From contig CM037838.1 in assembly GCA_021234535.1 (NCBI GenBank), forward strand, positions 11,987,929 to 12,051,928: 64,000 bases of DNA. Direction: 5' to 3'. This DNA comes from Stichopus chloronotus. Its lineage: Eukaryota; Echinodermata; Holothuroidea; Aspidochirotida; Stichopodidae. The position numbers and the translations under genes are program-made. The notes below the pieces were generated by a model that saw only the letters and a list, made by a program, of their open reading frames with translations, had not been told where the DNA came from and did not search any database. This document shows, piece after piece, positions 43,562-56,394 of this stretch; positions within the stretch are counted from its first letter, which is position 1; every line of letters begins with the position of its first letter.

Positions 43562-46500
43562 GTACGTGTGAACGCTTCCATTGTAATAAATTAATTTGCA
43601 ATACTTAAAACAGTATGTTCTCTCATTCCTTAAAAGTGCATATAATGACCGCCCTAGCTGTACTTCTTGCAATTACAGAAGGCCATTCAAACTAACGTCT
43701 CGTGATCTGTTGTCAAGAAATCAAATTACTTTAAAATTAACTTTTGTATGAGAACTTTGTCGTATATTTGTTAGCACGGACGTCCCGTATATTTGCCACT
43801 TCTGTTAGCCTCTTAGCGTGAGAAACTGAATCATTTTCTTCTAGAGTAATTAATACTCTAATGAATGAAACTTCTGTTGGATGTTTCACCTTTTCCACTT
43901 ATACGTGAAAAGACAGATGGATGGAAGATTAAAATTAAGGCTATTGCTTTTAATCAAACATCATATCTTGGCTTAACATGAATATTTGTTAGCCATATAT
44001 AATTTACTGTTTAATTTACTGTTCATGTACATTCGGTATGTCATTTAACTCTTCTTCTCTTTTTCTTGCGCAACACTAGGTTTTGAAAGCTTCAAACTTA
44101 AGTTGGCAGACATTTTGACGTGTACCACTGTGATCAGACTAGCAACACTCTTTGAGTATCCTCCGAGAATAATTGAAGAACTTAAAGGAGACAAAAATAG
44201 AAATCACGATATGATTACTCATATGGAGGAGAGGGGACAAATCAAACCTACAGACATCACACAGATTTTGAATGGTCTAAAGACCCTAGATCTTCTTGGA
44301 ACAGAATCAAGAGTGAGAAAACTGTTTGAAGACCATACTGGTGTACGATGTACTGGCAGTCATCTAAAGCAACAAAGAGAAGGTCAGTTGCATATGATGA
44401 TCGCTACAGAGCATAATACTAAAAGGCACTCACTGATTCTCGCTTCTGTTAATAATTTTGAGTTGTTAGTTACGAAATTTACGGTATTAATCTACTAACC
44501 CAATGTCTATTAATTAATAATGTACGTACGTTGATTCGATTATAGTATGTGTATTGTTTTACATAAAGCAAAACGAGTGCAATTGGGGCAATCCCTCCTT
44601 TGTATTAGTGTTCATGCTACCTATATACGGAAACCCACTGAAATGTGACGCACGATCACACGGTCTTACTTGTGGCAAATGTCTGTGTGTTATTACATGC
44701 CCGGACTTAATACATAAAGATTTCATACTAAGTTTGAGAAACCTTAGGCTATAGTTTGTTCATTTTACACGTTCTTCTGAATCATCTGGCATGTTAGTTA
44801 GCAATCCTGGCCATCTCTTTGTATGCAGCCTTACCAGATTCCGAGGAGCAGGTCCCATAAACTGCATACTAATACGAAACACGATCGATTTGGAAATGTT
44901 ATTATCGATATCATAATGGATTGACTATTTTGTGTGTACGTTACATACCTTCTCTCGGTGTCCGTGTGCAATACTAGATATACTATGGCGTCTTAAGCTA
45001 GGATTCCATAATTACGGGTGCAGAATGGGGTAATCGTGTACGAATGCGTTGATATGGCTGGCTTTGCCTTATATATTGTCGTTTACAAACGGACCGTTGG
45101 CAGGGCATTTACCATAATCATGCCCTCAAAATGTACAATATTAGCAAACCTCCAGCAAAGGTATATTCCAGAATTTAGAAACCAGAAGTAGTAGTCGAAA
45201 TTTATAAATGTATATCTGTTTATTTACAGGAAAGATGGGTTTGTTAATTAGACTGTTGAAGATCAAATACAAGGTATTGTACGATGCAGTACAACCACTT
45301 CCATACGTAAAAGACAGAATGCTTTGCGTTGATAAAGTATTCATACAAGGAAAGATTCAGCGAAAGAGAAAAGATGAGAGAGGAAATGAAAGTTGGAAAT
45401 CAGTAGAATCATATCATGATATCTTGACTCAATCAATGAACGAATCAACAAGATGCACCATCCTGGGTGACCCTGGCTACGGCAAGTCAACACTATCCCT
45501 GCAATTTATTTATGACTGGTGTAACCAGGTCCACCAGTCACCGTTACAAGACATAGATATCGTTATCTTCCTCCGAATGAGACAACTTGGCAGATTATCT
45601 TCGATATATCAGGCAATCAAACAACTGTTGTTACCAACTGATTGCTCTCTTACCGTGGATGATATCAAGACGGTTTTACGGAACACCAATTCCACCGTGA
45701 TATTCTTTGATGGATACGATGAATATCCTGACAAGAGCAACGAAAATACCGATTTCAATGAAATTTTGAAAATGAAGAAGTTAGTCGATACACATGTCAT
45801 TGTAACGACTAGATCGACACACATTAGAGAGACTCCTGTTGAACTGAAGACGCAATCAATACAATTTCAACTGACGGGTTTTACTGAATCGGATCAAGAC
45901 GAATACATAATGAAGGCAGTAGTTGCCGGGGACAGTGAAGCTGTGCTACTTCTCAGGACTAAAATAAATGAAAATCCAGTTCTCGATGACATGTGTCAAA
46001 TTCCTCTCTTTTTCACCATCGCTGCTCATGTAGCCCACGACAAAAAGAACATAATATCAAATACTAGATCGGTAACATGGTTCTTCCACTTTATGAAGGA
46101 ATGTTTCTTCAAACACACAACAAACAAGCAGGGCAGTGATGACGTAAGGTCAGATATTGCTAGAGATCAGCTTAGTAGAGTTGCCTTTGACGGGCTGGCA
46201 AAGGAAAATCAGCAGCTTGTGTGGAAGAAGCATTTTCTCGTTGAAGTAATTGGTGAAACTAGTTACAATACACTAATTCGTACTGGAATTCTAATGGAGG
46301 ACGAGGACATTTACATAGTAGAGAGAGTTGGCATGCCGATCTTTTTCCAGCAGTGCATAACAACCTCGTTTTATCACAAGTTATTCTGTGAGTCATATGC
46401 TGCATTTTATCTAGTTGATCTTATACGATCAATGGAAGGTAACGTGAATGTTAACTCAGCATCTAATGTTGTAACAAGTTTAATGTGCACAGATGCGAAT

Positions 46501-49500
46501 GATCTCCTTTTCATCTTGGATCAGAGAGATCTTCAATACCTATTTCGATTTGCATGTGGATTGGATCCCAAGGTAGGTTGTGTAATCATCGACTACTTGG
46601 TGAAACAAAATGATGAAAATTTGGCGCATCTCTGTCTGTTGGAGTTTGAAGGAGAAGGTAGGAATATAGCAGATGCAGTGAAAGCATTATGTTCTAGGCT
46701 CATTGAGATCGGGTTCTTTGACAGTAAGATACAGCAGAGAGCTACAGTAAGACTCCTGGAGATAGCGTCCAGATGCAATGTAAGTATGCATGCTGTAATA
46801 TGCTAACAGTCGATCGAGATAATCGTAGGTAGAATAGGGTGAAAAAATTTAGTAATTATTACCTTTGATTCATGGCAATAAAACTTATCGCTCAACTAAA
46901 ATTGTCAACTAAAGTCATGCAAGTATGTGTTAAGGAATTTCAAATCGAATGTATAAGGCATTAGTATTAGTAGGCCACTAAATATGTACCAAGCAGGCAA
47001 CAGTTGTAACAATATTGTTGCTTCGCTTTTAAAATGGGTAATTTCTCGTTCATACTTAAGGTTTAAACATATTCAGACTGCAATGCACGAACTATTTCTT
47101 TAAAAAGGTACCGTGGGCTAAAATGATGAGGCTGTTCAATCAATAAAGCTTAGCAATAAGATTAAGTAATTTATAAGGGTAGCACCTGGTAACGCAGCTC
47201 TTCGGTCTCGTGGTAATTCGCCAGTTCACATCTTTACGAAGTTGAAGATCACGCTGGCGAAAAATGTAAACAATAGACAAGTACGGCCAATCGGTCTCTA
47301 ATCAAATCTGGTAGTATACGTAGATAATATACGTCGATACGCTACTTCGGCAATGGATGTAATCAACGCTGGACCGAGTATCAACGGCAGGATAATGCAC
47401 GATTGGAGTTAATGCAAGCTATGCACGATGGCCCAGCCTGAGTGCATCCAGCGATAGCATTAACCCCGAGAGTGCATTATACTGCAGTTAATACACAGGT
47501 CCAAAGTTGGTTAACCTTGATCATACATACAAACGAGATTTTGATAAAAAAAAGGACAAAACAGAAAGGAATTTGGTTCTTAAATAACTGCATTTTTATT
47601 GAAAAGAAACCCCGAGGAAAGGTAAACAAACTAACCACATGTCAACAATATACGAGGGCGAAACAGAAAGTAACACCTAAACTAAATGAATAACAATAAC
47701 AATTGACATAGCAACAATGCCTGCCTTAGTTTGCTATGTGGTGTACTAATGTGCCCATGATGTGGTTCAGTGTACATGTTTTCACTGTGCAGTGCACATA
47801 CGAACTAATCGGAGTGCTCACTACAGAGCGTTGTACACTGCAGGGACTTGCTTTTGTGGAATTTAACCACTGATTAGACTGATTTTGGATAAAGAAAGTG
47901 ACAGAGTTTTGGAATATACATTTCGAGGAAAGCTTCAACATGTTTGAGATCTTACTCTGAGTCCTAACAGCAGAAGTTAGTGGAAGACTTAATGTGTGCC
48001 GACCCTAATTTTCCTGTGTGTGAGAGCTCTCAGTAGGCTATGAAAAATTTCGGAACTAGGCCTAAGTTAGTTTAACAAAGAAGAAGTATCGCACATGGCC
48101 AAAACGGTACTGTCAAACATTGCTCTAAGATCACTTTATGGCTGGTCTAAGGTAACTCATGTCAGGGACTTTCCTGTTTATTTACATATTTTTTCACCAT
48201 ATAGGGTCAGGTGTATCAATAGGCCTAAATTACTTGTGTTGTGGAGTTCTGTGTCCTTAAGAATATTAATCCGGTGGTTGTATGGAGACGGCGATGTATT
48301 GCAGTTATGATTTTATTCCATAAGGAATTGTTTTTGAACGTCTCAGCAGAATTCGACAAAAAAGGAAAGCTAATTTCGGTAGGCTATCAACTTACTTCCA
48401 AAGGCGTTCAAAATATACTGAAGAAGCTAAGTTCACCCAACACAATTCTGATAGTTAGGTTAAATTACTCTATGTTAGAAGAATTACCACTGACACTTTA
48501 CTGTGCTGTTGTTGCGTAGATTTACGAAATTAACATTTTACTTTTGATCAGGTTTAGGCCTTGTAAGTAACGTTTGATCTACGAACTTCAAATCGAACGT
48601 TGTTCCACTGGTAATACATGCATTAGCCATTTGTGTAAGATATAGTAGACTAAAAACGCACTGTCGATCTAAAGTTTTATTGTATTCATCCGCCTGTGAT
48701 TGACCGTGGTTTAACCAGGGTTATCAGCGACTAACCCACGGTCACCTGACTGAAATGGGCCAATAGGGGTTGAAGATTCTTTCCAAGTATGTATTAGAAT
48801 ACGTTAACTTTAGACAAGATATATCCATAACAAATACTTTATTAAAAAGTTAATCTTACTTAAATGTAAGTTGTCTTTCATAATTCATTAACACACTTAT
48901 GGAACAGAAATTGCAAAAAGTCCAGAGATAAAAAGCAATCATGAAACCTCAAAACCAACAATAACAAAAAATACAATCAGCAAACTACTATCATGATAAA
49001 GGAAAACAAGTCTACCACTAAAACAGTCTTGATACGCACATGAGGATTAATTTGGACTGTAAAAATATTTTTGAGTTTGTTCTTTTAGTTGCACTGAACA
49101 GTTTAATTTCGTTAAACACATTTAAAATTAAATGTTGTTAACGAGTTCATCCATCAATTAGTCATAACTTAACTAATGTAAATAAGATAATTCAGTATAT
49201 TGAAATACTTTAATATACCTGACAGTCATATTGGCAGTTAACTGAATGTAATTACTCCTGTAACTTTTTTTTTAAATGAACCTTATTTGTACAAATAAAT
49301 ACATTTTACATTTATCCATTCAGGGATTATGCATCATTGTACTTTTTGTGATTCTGAAATGATTCAAAATGTTTTAAATTGTCAAACGTATTACTGTGAC
49401 ATTAATGGAATTTATATGTGGAAGACTATTAGTAGTAACCAGTAGTTATTGAAAGAAATAGAAGTTAATTAGAAAAATCAACAAAACTAAGACAGAGAGA

Positions 49501-52500
49501 TAGAGAGCAATTAAAATAACTCACTGTTGGTATTTAGCCAATACAAAAGGACATTCAAAATATTATGATATATTCTTAACCGATTGGAGTTACAACGTTG
49601 ATCTGTATAATTTTCAACTTGTATGAGAAATTTAAGGTTTTTGATAAAAGATAATCGTGTCGAAAATAGTTGAGACAAGTTTGCAGCTGTAAATATAGTA
49701 TTTGCAATGAAGGAAAGTAAAATTATACTATGTTCCAAAAGAAACTTATAACCAGGGAGAAAGCCTGACTTAGTTAAAATAAGTTGTGTACAACAGAGGT
49801 GTTGTTCGGTGAGACAATGACAATTCCATGACAAATGATCCATAAAATCGATATTTTCTTACAGAAAGTTCAGTTGGGTGAATTAATCTTATTCGTACTT
49901 ATAAGTGGCTAAAACTCTATAAAGAAAGGGAAATTGTAAATAGAGAAGCTTGCTAATGAAAAGGATTGATCTGAATACTGAAAAATTTTGGCCAATCATT
50001 CTCAGTTAAGTTGAATTCGGTGTTGTATGTATCGTTACATTTCCAAAGGAGACTAATTATTTCGATAAGTTTGTAATAAGCACAACTAGAAATACAATTT
50101 CAATGTAAAAAGGAATCATGAACAGAAACGTTAGCATTAAATTTCGGAGGCAAAACATAATTTCGATAAGCTTGTAATAAGCACAATTTGAAATACGATT
50201 GCAATCTAAAATAGAATCATAAATAGAAACGTTAGCATTAACTTCATGATGGTCTAATATCCAATCTAGAGAGATTGCATTCTGCAAGCCATACATGTTA
50301 AACGGGTAAAAGGCAACGTTACATTTATAACAGAAGACAGGAAACGTCTTTTTCTTGCCATTTCCATGAAACATATGTAACACCACGTGTATGGAGCTTA
50401 GTATTGTAAACAATGTTGTTGTTCAACCTGATAAAATGGTTCTTCGTATAATGTAATTACGATAATTGTTTTTAGAAGCATACAAATATGGTGAAATCCA
50501 CTCCTGGCATACCTCTTTAATAAATGTATTATTGATACTGCTAATATCTATCGGCTTAACATTACATTAAAGTATAACTTTTCCTCCGAAGGAAGTGAAA
50601 TTATAGTCGAAAATAATTTCCAAAATGACTCATCTTTACTTAAATGTCTGTTCACCCAAATCTTGAGTGAGGAAACAAAACTTATGTGTATGAACTAAAG
50701 TCCCCAGTTACCGTAAGTGTTATACATCGTCTTCCTTCGTACCGTATTGGGGATTTTTCACGGGATTAAATTAAAAGCAAAACAAATTCTGAACTTCTTC
50801 CGTAAAGAATCTGGGATTTAGGAGAACTTAAAAGAGGAAATCTCATTGCAAGAGGGCAAAAGACTTCATGATAGTATTCTTGCTCAGTGGGATAAGACCT
50901 CTTCCTGACCAAATATTCAAAATACTCTTAAGGCGTGAGTTCTGTAATGTAATTAAGTCTATACAAGTCGTCTCCGTTGTGTGTGAAAGTAGTACCAAGA
51001 AATATAATAGGACTGAAACTAAGACATGCACTAAAATAAAAAAGATATGATGGTCTGGTTAGTGACAGAAGAACCTAAAGGAAATAAATAACATTTCTGG
51101 ATGTTGATTTTTAAATCAGAGGTAAAACTGTAATCCTGTCATAGATGAAGATTTGCTGTCAAAGAATCTCTATCTGCATTAGCAAAAAGAAATGTGTTAT
51201 GCATATTGCAACCTGTAACCCGTTAATCAACATGTTAAATAGCATTATTTGAGCTAAAACGTCTGTGCAATGTATGAAAAGATAGGGACTTTATGGGCAG
51301 TCTTGTCGAATTCCCCTAGTGACAGAAAATATCCTGTAGAGTAACCATTGTTAAAGATACAAGAATAGGTATTACTAAAAGAAGTTTGCACCCGGTTTTT
51401 GAAAAATGTGCCAAATTGGAAATATTGATTGGTAGCATTAATAAATGTCCATTCAAAACAATCGAGCCTTTTCAAAATCTAGAAAGACTAAGAAGCCAGG
51501 AACATTTTATAATTAGAATAATTAATGAGATCCAAAACACATACGGATATTCTCACCGATAAAGCTGTTACTTACAAAACCGGTTTGTATATTACCAATC
51601 ATGGTAGGAAGTAACTGTTATAACTTTTAAACGATGGCATTTACAACAATCTTATAATCAGAGTTTCAACTGGCAATAGGTTGGTAGATAGAAATAAAAG
51701 TAGAATTTTTGTCAGGTTTAAGAATTAAAGCTATTATACCACGATTTTTTCAAATGAAAATTGTTGGTGGTTGTAAGCGTAATGCAATAAAATTCAAAAC
51801 AAAAGTACCAATACGAGGCCAGAATGTTTTGTAAAAAAAAAATCGCTTAAGGGAAATTTGCCATTGTACATAAAAAGAGCAGAGAACACTCCCCTCAATC
51901 CTATGGTCCTTTTCAAACATCATTATCTAAGTCAGAGTGGAAATTAGGAAGTCGAAACCGGCAACTTTCTGAAAAACTACTTTTTAAAGAATAAAGATTA
52001 GTATAAAACTTACAAATATGCTTTAAAATATCACAATTTCCGAGAAAAGATATGCCATTAGTCTTGCTAATATGTAAACCGTGTTAGTTTGTTTTTTAGA
52101 TTTTTTTTTTATATTGCTCATCTCTTGCATTTTTAGAACCATGCAAAAGATTATCGTAACTAAGAGAATCAGATTCGAATTTAGCAGGCTTCTTAAATAA
52201 GATTATATTCCTGAGGTCGTAAATCTTTATCCTTGGACTTACTGTAGAGAATGGTCTCACAACAAATAATTATTTCAACCCCCCCCCCCCCCTCCGCAAA
52301 GTTGCTGGATGCCGAGTCAGAATATCTGGGATGCTAGTAATTGCAAATCAATCTCAGATCCCACTAGTTGCAACGAGTTGTTAAATTTTCGTAGCTAGGT
52401 CCTCTTAATTCAGTTGAGTAATCTCTGTGTAGAATAATCATTGAGTGATCGGTTTGAAGAGGAAGCTGAAAAAGACAAACAGTCACTTTGTTCGAAAGTT

Positions 52501-54142
52501 TTTTTAGAAATGAGAAAAAAAGGGCGCAACGAATGGAATCAACATTAGATTACAAGGTAAAGCCTGACGTCATGGGAATTGTAGATCTTCACACATCATC
52601 GAGGCAAAAGTTCTCCGTGTATTAGAGACAGATATCACGCGAAGTAAGAGTTGTACTTATCAAGCCTTCTTTTTTTCAAGGTTTAAATCAAAAATAAAAT
52701 TAAAGTCACCCCACGTAAGATGTTATCACGATGAAAATTCTAAAGATTATACAACGCGGAAAAATTGGATCATCTCTATTTGAAAAGAGATACAAACAAG
52801 TGAAAAGTATTGTTATTGAAAGTAATATCTAAAAGTATAAATCTCCCATATATAACATCCAAAAAGCTTTTTAATAACAGGTAAGAAGTATTTCTGAAGA
52901 GAATTGCAACTGCTCTACTGGCATTGAGTGACATGAGAAAAATAAGTGCCGCTACCCCATTCAGTGTGCCAGTGACGTTCATCGTCTGACTGACATTGAT
53001 TGTAACTTGCGAGTTTGAATTTACGGGACGTAATTCCAACTACGACAGTACAAATCAAAAAGGGAGAGGGAAAGAAAAAAGGCAGAACAGCAAAGAAAAC
53101 AAGAAGGGAAAAGAAAAAAGGACACGGGAAATAAAGAAAAAGAGCACGATTAGCAAAAAGATACATGAAATGTCTGTAAACTATCTGGATAGGGAACAGC
53201 AGACACTTTATACTCCATGCTGTATAACTAAGGTCCATAGCTAAAAATACAATGTCCGTTTTGTCGTCTGTGCAGCAGGACCGAAGATGTATGCGTTTCC
53301 TTCCACTTTTCTCCATCGTCCAGCAGAAAAGCGAAGCTTCGTCCCTAGATCGCTCAATTGTTTTACTCTTGAGGCCCACTTCTTTTTTCGGCTAGATCGA
53401 TTTTCGTTAGATTTATAAATATATATGCCTTAATTTTGTGTAATTGTAATCAAATAACTAACTTTCTCTTACAAATATTACAACAGATATGAGGCTGACT
53501 CTAATAATTTTGTAAAATTTTGAAATAAAATTTTACTTAGAACAAATGGAAAATACCTTAGTCTACAATATGTCAGAGTACTAACCATTTTCATTAATAA
53601 TAAAATATTTAAAAAAATCATATATAAAAACAAATGCTATTCTCGAATCATTCATTTTTCCAGCCACGTTCTTGCTAATGTACTCTATTTTCAAATCATA
53701 CTTCTTTAATTTCTCGTTCAGAATATGTCTTATACTGTTTAAACTCTGATAGTCACTTTAATCGGCACTTCACGTTCGATCGTCGAATAATCTAAAACAT
53801 TACACAGATATAGTTTCGTGTCTTCCTTAGTATATTTCTTTATATGACATGAGTGTAATAATTGTTTTCAATTTAACCACCCCTGAACTGTTTACCAGGT
53901 ATCATATGTGTGGTCATTAACTCTATTCTTTCATTCAAGATTCCTATTTCCAAAGTGTATCTAGTAGACTGCTGTCCTAGATTTGATGAGTTTGGTCTTA
54001 TCCTCAAGTCTGGTCTCTCTCTCTCTATCCTGAGTTCACTCCAGCGGCTAGAGATCTGTGACCACTACAGGAGACTAACTAACGAAGAGTTTTTGTCCAT
54101 CTTAGGTTACTCTGCAAAGTCTACAAGCTTGAAGGAGTTGCA
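43504..54142 (+). CDS. DED-NACHT-LRR NOD-like receptor (at least four coding exons)
   Basis: Joined exons: 43504-43561, 44080-44382, 45230-46779, 53940-54142, with a possible fifth at 57675-57751. Phases agree at each junction. The start ATG has a strong context (aacaATGG). Visible domains: a death-effector-like helical domain (about 21-115), a NACHT ATPase with Walker A GDPGYGKS (200-207) and Walker B FFDGYDE (279-285), a winged-helix-like segment ending FYHKLFCESYAAFYL, and an LRR-type exon. NLRs are cytosolic innate immune sensors; expanded NLR sets with death-fold domains are known in echinoderms, amphioxus and cnidarians. The ligand is unknown. No stop codon is reached in the assigned exons, so the 3' end is unresolved. 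The domain family is clear; the last exons are less certain. Confidence 0.82.
43562..44079 (+). other. NOD-like receptor intron 1
   Basis: A 518-bp AT-rich intron with a good acceptor (cttcttctctttttcttgcg...cactag). Nothing else is seen. Confidence 0.6.
44080..44382 (+). CDS. NOD-like receptor exon 2 (death-effector-like domain)
   Basis: A 303-bp exon encoding FESFKLKLADILTCTTVIRL, ATLFEYPPRIIEELKGD, then DMITHMEERGQIKP and GTESRVRKLFEDHTG. The succession of amphipathic helices, the charged 'MEERG' segment before 'LLGTESRVRKL' and the length (about 95 residues) fit a death-effector domain better than a CARD or pyrin domain, but this is a pattern judgement. Donor g|gtcagt. Confidence 0.72.
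44383..45229 (+). other. NOD-like receptor intron 2
   Basis: An intron of about 0.85 kb without visible repeats or exons. The acceptor is tatctgtttatttacag. Confidence 0.6.
45230..46779 (+). CDS. NOD-like receptor exon 3 (NACHT ATPase)
   Basis: A single 1,550-bp exon encodes the whole NACHT module, as is common for animal NLRs. It has YHDILTQSMNESTRCTILGD leading into GYGKSTLSLQFIYDWC (Walker A), DIVIFLRMRQLG, the Walker B TVIFFDGYDEYPD, the sensor-like VIVTTRSTHIR, then NPVLDDMCQIPLFFTIAA and the winged-helix/superhelical region with FFQQCITTSFYHKLFCESYA. The exon ends ASRCN at donor gtaagt, phase 0; reading on meets a stop within ten codons, consistent with splicing. The catalytic residues look intact. 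Confidence 0.92.
46780..49499 (+). other. NOD-like receptor intron 3, first part
   Basis: No assigned exon. A frame ending at 48519 (VSAEFDKKGKLISVGYQLTS...LNYSMLEELPL) has an LRR-like flavour, but convincing splice sites are lacking. Around 47183-47232 a TAGCACCTGG and AGTTCACATC pair, about 41 nt apart, weakly resembles Pol III A and B boxes. Confidence 0.45.
49500..53060 (-). mobile_element. L1/Tx1-like LINE ORF2 remnant inside the receptor intron
   Basis: Read on the minus strand. Endonuclease: DDERHWHTEWGSGTYFSH then, in another frame, SRAVAILF and GRFILLDITFNNNTFHL (53060-52776), and GDFNFIFDLNLE. RT: DCFEWTFINATNQYFQFG and CIFNNGYSTGYF (about 51475-51254). The catalytic Y-A-D-D is decayed: QYA is followed by a stop (51208-51197). 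Post-RT: RLKSILNIWSGRGLIPLS (about 50930). C-terminus: HLSWNCHCLTEQH ... FIKNLKFLIQVENY, ending at 49511. Many stops and frameshifts make it old and inactive. It has no ORF1, so it is 5' truncated. It lies antisense within the intron between the NACHT and LRR-type exons. Confidence 0.75.
53061..53939 (+). other. NOD-like receptor intron 3, last part
   Basis: AT-rich intronic sequence. It has a purine-rich stretch at about 53057-53150 and a good acceptor (ctattctttcattcaag) at its end. No exon is seen. Confidence 0.5.
53940..54142 (+). CDS. NOD-like receptor exon 4 (LRR type)
   Basis: A 203-bp exon entered in phase 0, matching the end of exon 3. It encodes KVYLVDCCPRFDEFGLIL, then ILSSLQRLEICDHYRRLTNE, EFLSILGYSAKSTSLKELQ. 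The L-x2-L-x-I spacing and 'SLKELQ' fit leucine-rich repeats. Donor ca|gtaagt leaves two bases. Belonging to the same transcript as the NACHT exon is inferred from strand, phase and domain logic. Confidence 0.68.
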
Positions 54143-55289
54143 GTAAGTATTCCTTTTTATATGTTAGGCTCATTATAGCACTTCCCTGAATCGATTTTGT
54201 CAATGAAAACGTATCATGTGCATTTCATCAGAATACAGAAAAGGAAGTCTATTATTTTAAGTAGTAATAAGAGGGCAATCCACGGAGTTGCGCGTCTCAT
54301 CGCCATTAAGCATCGATTTTAGTTAAGATAATATTTCTCTACAGCATTGCTTATACTGCTACATGAGATTATCACCAAAGAAGGGCTGTATATTATACTG
54401 GCCTAGCTAACTTACTAACTTACTTCCCATATTACGACACGCTGAGATTTGAAGAATTTACTACCAAACACACATAAACGATCCCATGAAATTTAAGAAG
54501 AAACTAAAACGGTAAAACATTGAGTCTATCCGACTGTGACGACACCGAGCGAGTAGTCCTACTCGCGGCTATATCTAGTAATATTTGAGGCAATGTCAAT
54601 TGAAGAGGCTAGGTATCTCTAGCCCTTGAACAGGACTGTGCGTTATACGTTACACGTTTTAAGCTCATTACACTCCACATCATAGTGTAATGGAATGCAG
54701 GGCCCTGTTCAACTATTCTTCGCATACATGTCAACCACATACATTTAAGACAGGAAGACGTTGTTCTACTAAAAGTGTTGTTTAGCTTAACTTACGGTTT
54801 CACTAATGTTAGTTTACGGTAATTATGGCGTTACTTAGGCTATTGGCATGCTTATATTATACATTTTTTACCACAGGATCTGGTTCTGATAAAGTTATTG
54901 TTTGGCTTGAAAATTCTAGTGGAAAGGACTTACATTCACAAGACTGTTGTTCTTGTTAGGGTGTAAGGGTTGGTTTAGACTCTTAGAGGTAAGTTATTTA
55001 GAATCAAGGACCATATACGCCATCAGTGTACACAGGAGCATGGGTAGACGTCTGTGGCAATAAGTGTCTATCAAATGGAATTGCAAAGGTAAACTGAGGC
55101 GGCTGTAGTCACAATGCTGTTAGTGTTCGGTGTTTGACTTTCCGTGACTTCCACAGTCCTCACGTTACGATAATGTTTCTGATATAGCATGACTGTATGT
55201 TAAGTAAGTGCTAAAAACAGTAAGAGTTCTGCTAACAAGAATACGGAGGAAAACGTTTAAGGCAATTAATGCGCTAGTTCTAAAGATAC
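54143..55289 (+). other. Non-coding sequence after exon 4
   Basis: No exon is identified. Contains the 'gggcaatccacggagttgc' word near 54272 shared with 35.5-35.8 kb. Confidence 0.45.
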
Positions 55290-56030
55290 TGCATGCTAGA
55301 AATCCTAATATTAGAGAAAAATTGGCTTTTATGGTGAAAAATCAGCAAATTTCACTACATTTACCATATCTTAGACATTGTATGTTAAGGTGAGGCCGTA
55401 AAAATGTTCAGGGTAATTACTCAAACAGTTCTTTAGATATGCTGGAAATCCAAATTTTTCAGCAAAAATAGCTTTTCTTTCTCACAAACCAGTAAATATC
55501 AATACATCTTCCATTTAAGTGATATATCACTTGCATTGTGTTGTCAGGTAAGTCCTTACAAAGTGTAAGGACGATTGCTTAAATAGTAAGCGAGATATGC
55601 TAAAAATCTATTGCTCTCTTGGTCTAATATCAGCATATTTTACTAGATTTATCATTAAAGTGACATAGTTTGAACATTGTGTTCTCCTGTAACGTTTTAC
55701 AAATTCTTAAGGTAATTGCCTAAATAATGTTCATAACATGCTGGAATTCAAAATTTTGGAGTAAATTTGGCATTTTTCTCAACAACCATCAAATTTTCTT
55801 TGATTTACCATAAATAGGCACATATATTAAACAGTGCCGTGTTTTCAGGTGATTCCTTACAAAGGTTTAAGGTTATTGTTGAAATAATTTATAAGCTATG
55901 CTTGAAATCCAAATTTTGGGGCAAAATTAGCTTATTCTCTCAGTAATCAGCAACTTTCAATATATTTACCATTAAAATGATATTAACTTAAACAACGTGT
56001 ACTTTGATAAGTTCCAACAACTATGTAACT
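55290..56030. repeat. Diverged tandem repeat of about 141-160 bp
   Basis: The word atgctggaaatccaaatttt or variants starts at about 55293, 55439, 55597, 55738 and 55898. Each is followed by a 'tttctcaacaatcagcaa' segment, 'atttaccattaaagtgat' and 'caggtgattccttacaaa'. Five old units. The short open frame inside the first unit is therefore unlikely to be a gene. Confidence 0.75.
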
Positions 56031-56394
56031 TCATTGGTCTCATAGCTTTCAAGACATGGAGGAAAAATTAACCTTTTTTCTCAACAATCAGACAATTGTT
56101 ACTACCCAAGTGCACTGAGATGTACATTTCATCAGTGTCTCAGATTTGAGATAGAGGCTTTGAATATTCAAGTATGCGGGTCAAAGTATTCCTCAGATCG
56201 GCACGCGCATCACTCTGGTTGACTATTTTAATATCCTCAAAAGAGCTAAGTTGTTCGTGGTTCAATATATTTTTCAGAGTGGGTAAACATATTGACCTGT
56301 CATGCAATTGTGTACAGTGGGCATGTATATATACACATAAACAATAGTCTCCTCCTCTAAAGCTTCATGTATGTAGTGTATGAAGGTCAGTAAA

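Noticed and set aside
48241..48519. Open frame with LRR-like LEELPL between the NACHT and LRR exons
   Set aside because: No convincing acceptor or donor, and it would end the protein; kept only as a note in the intron entry.
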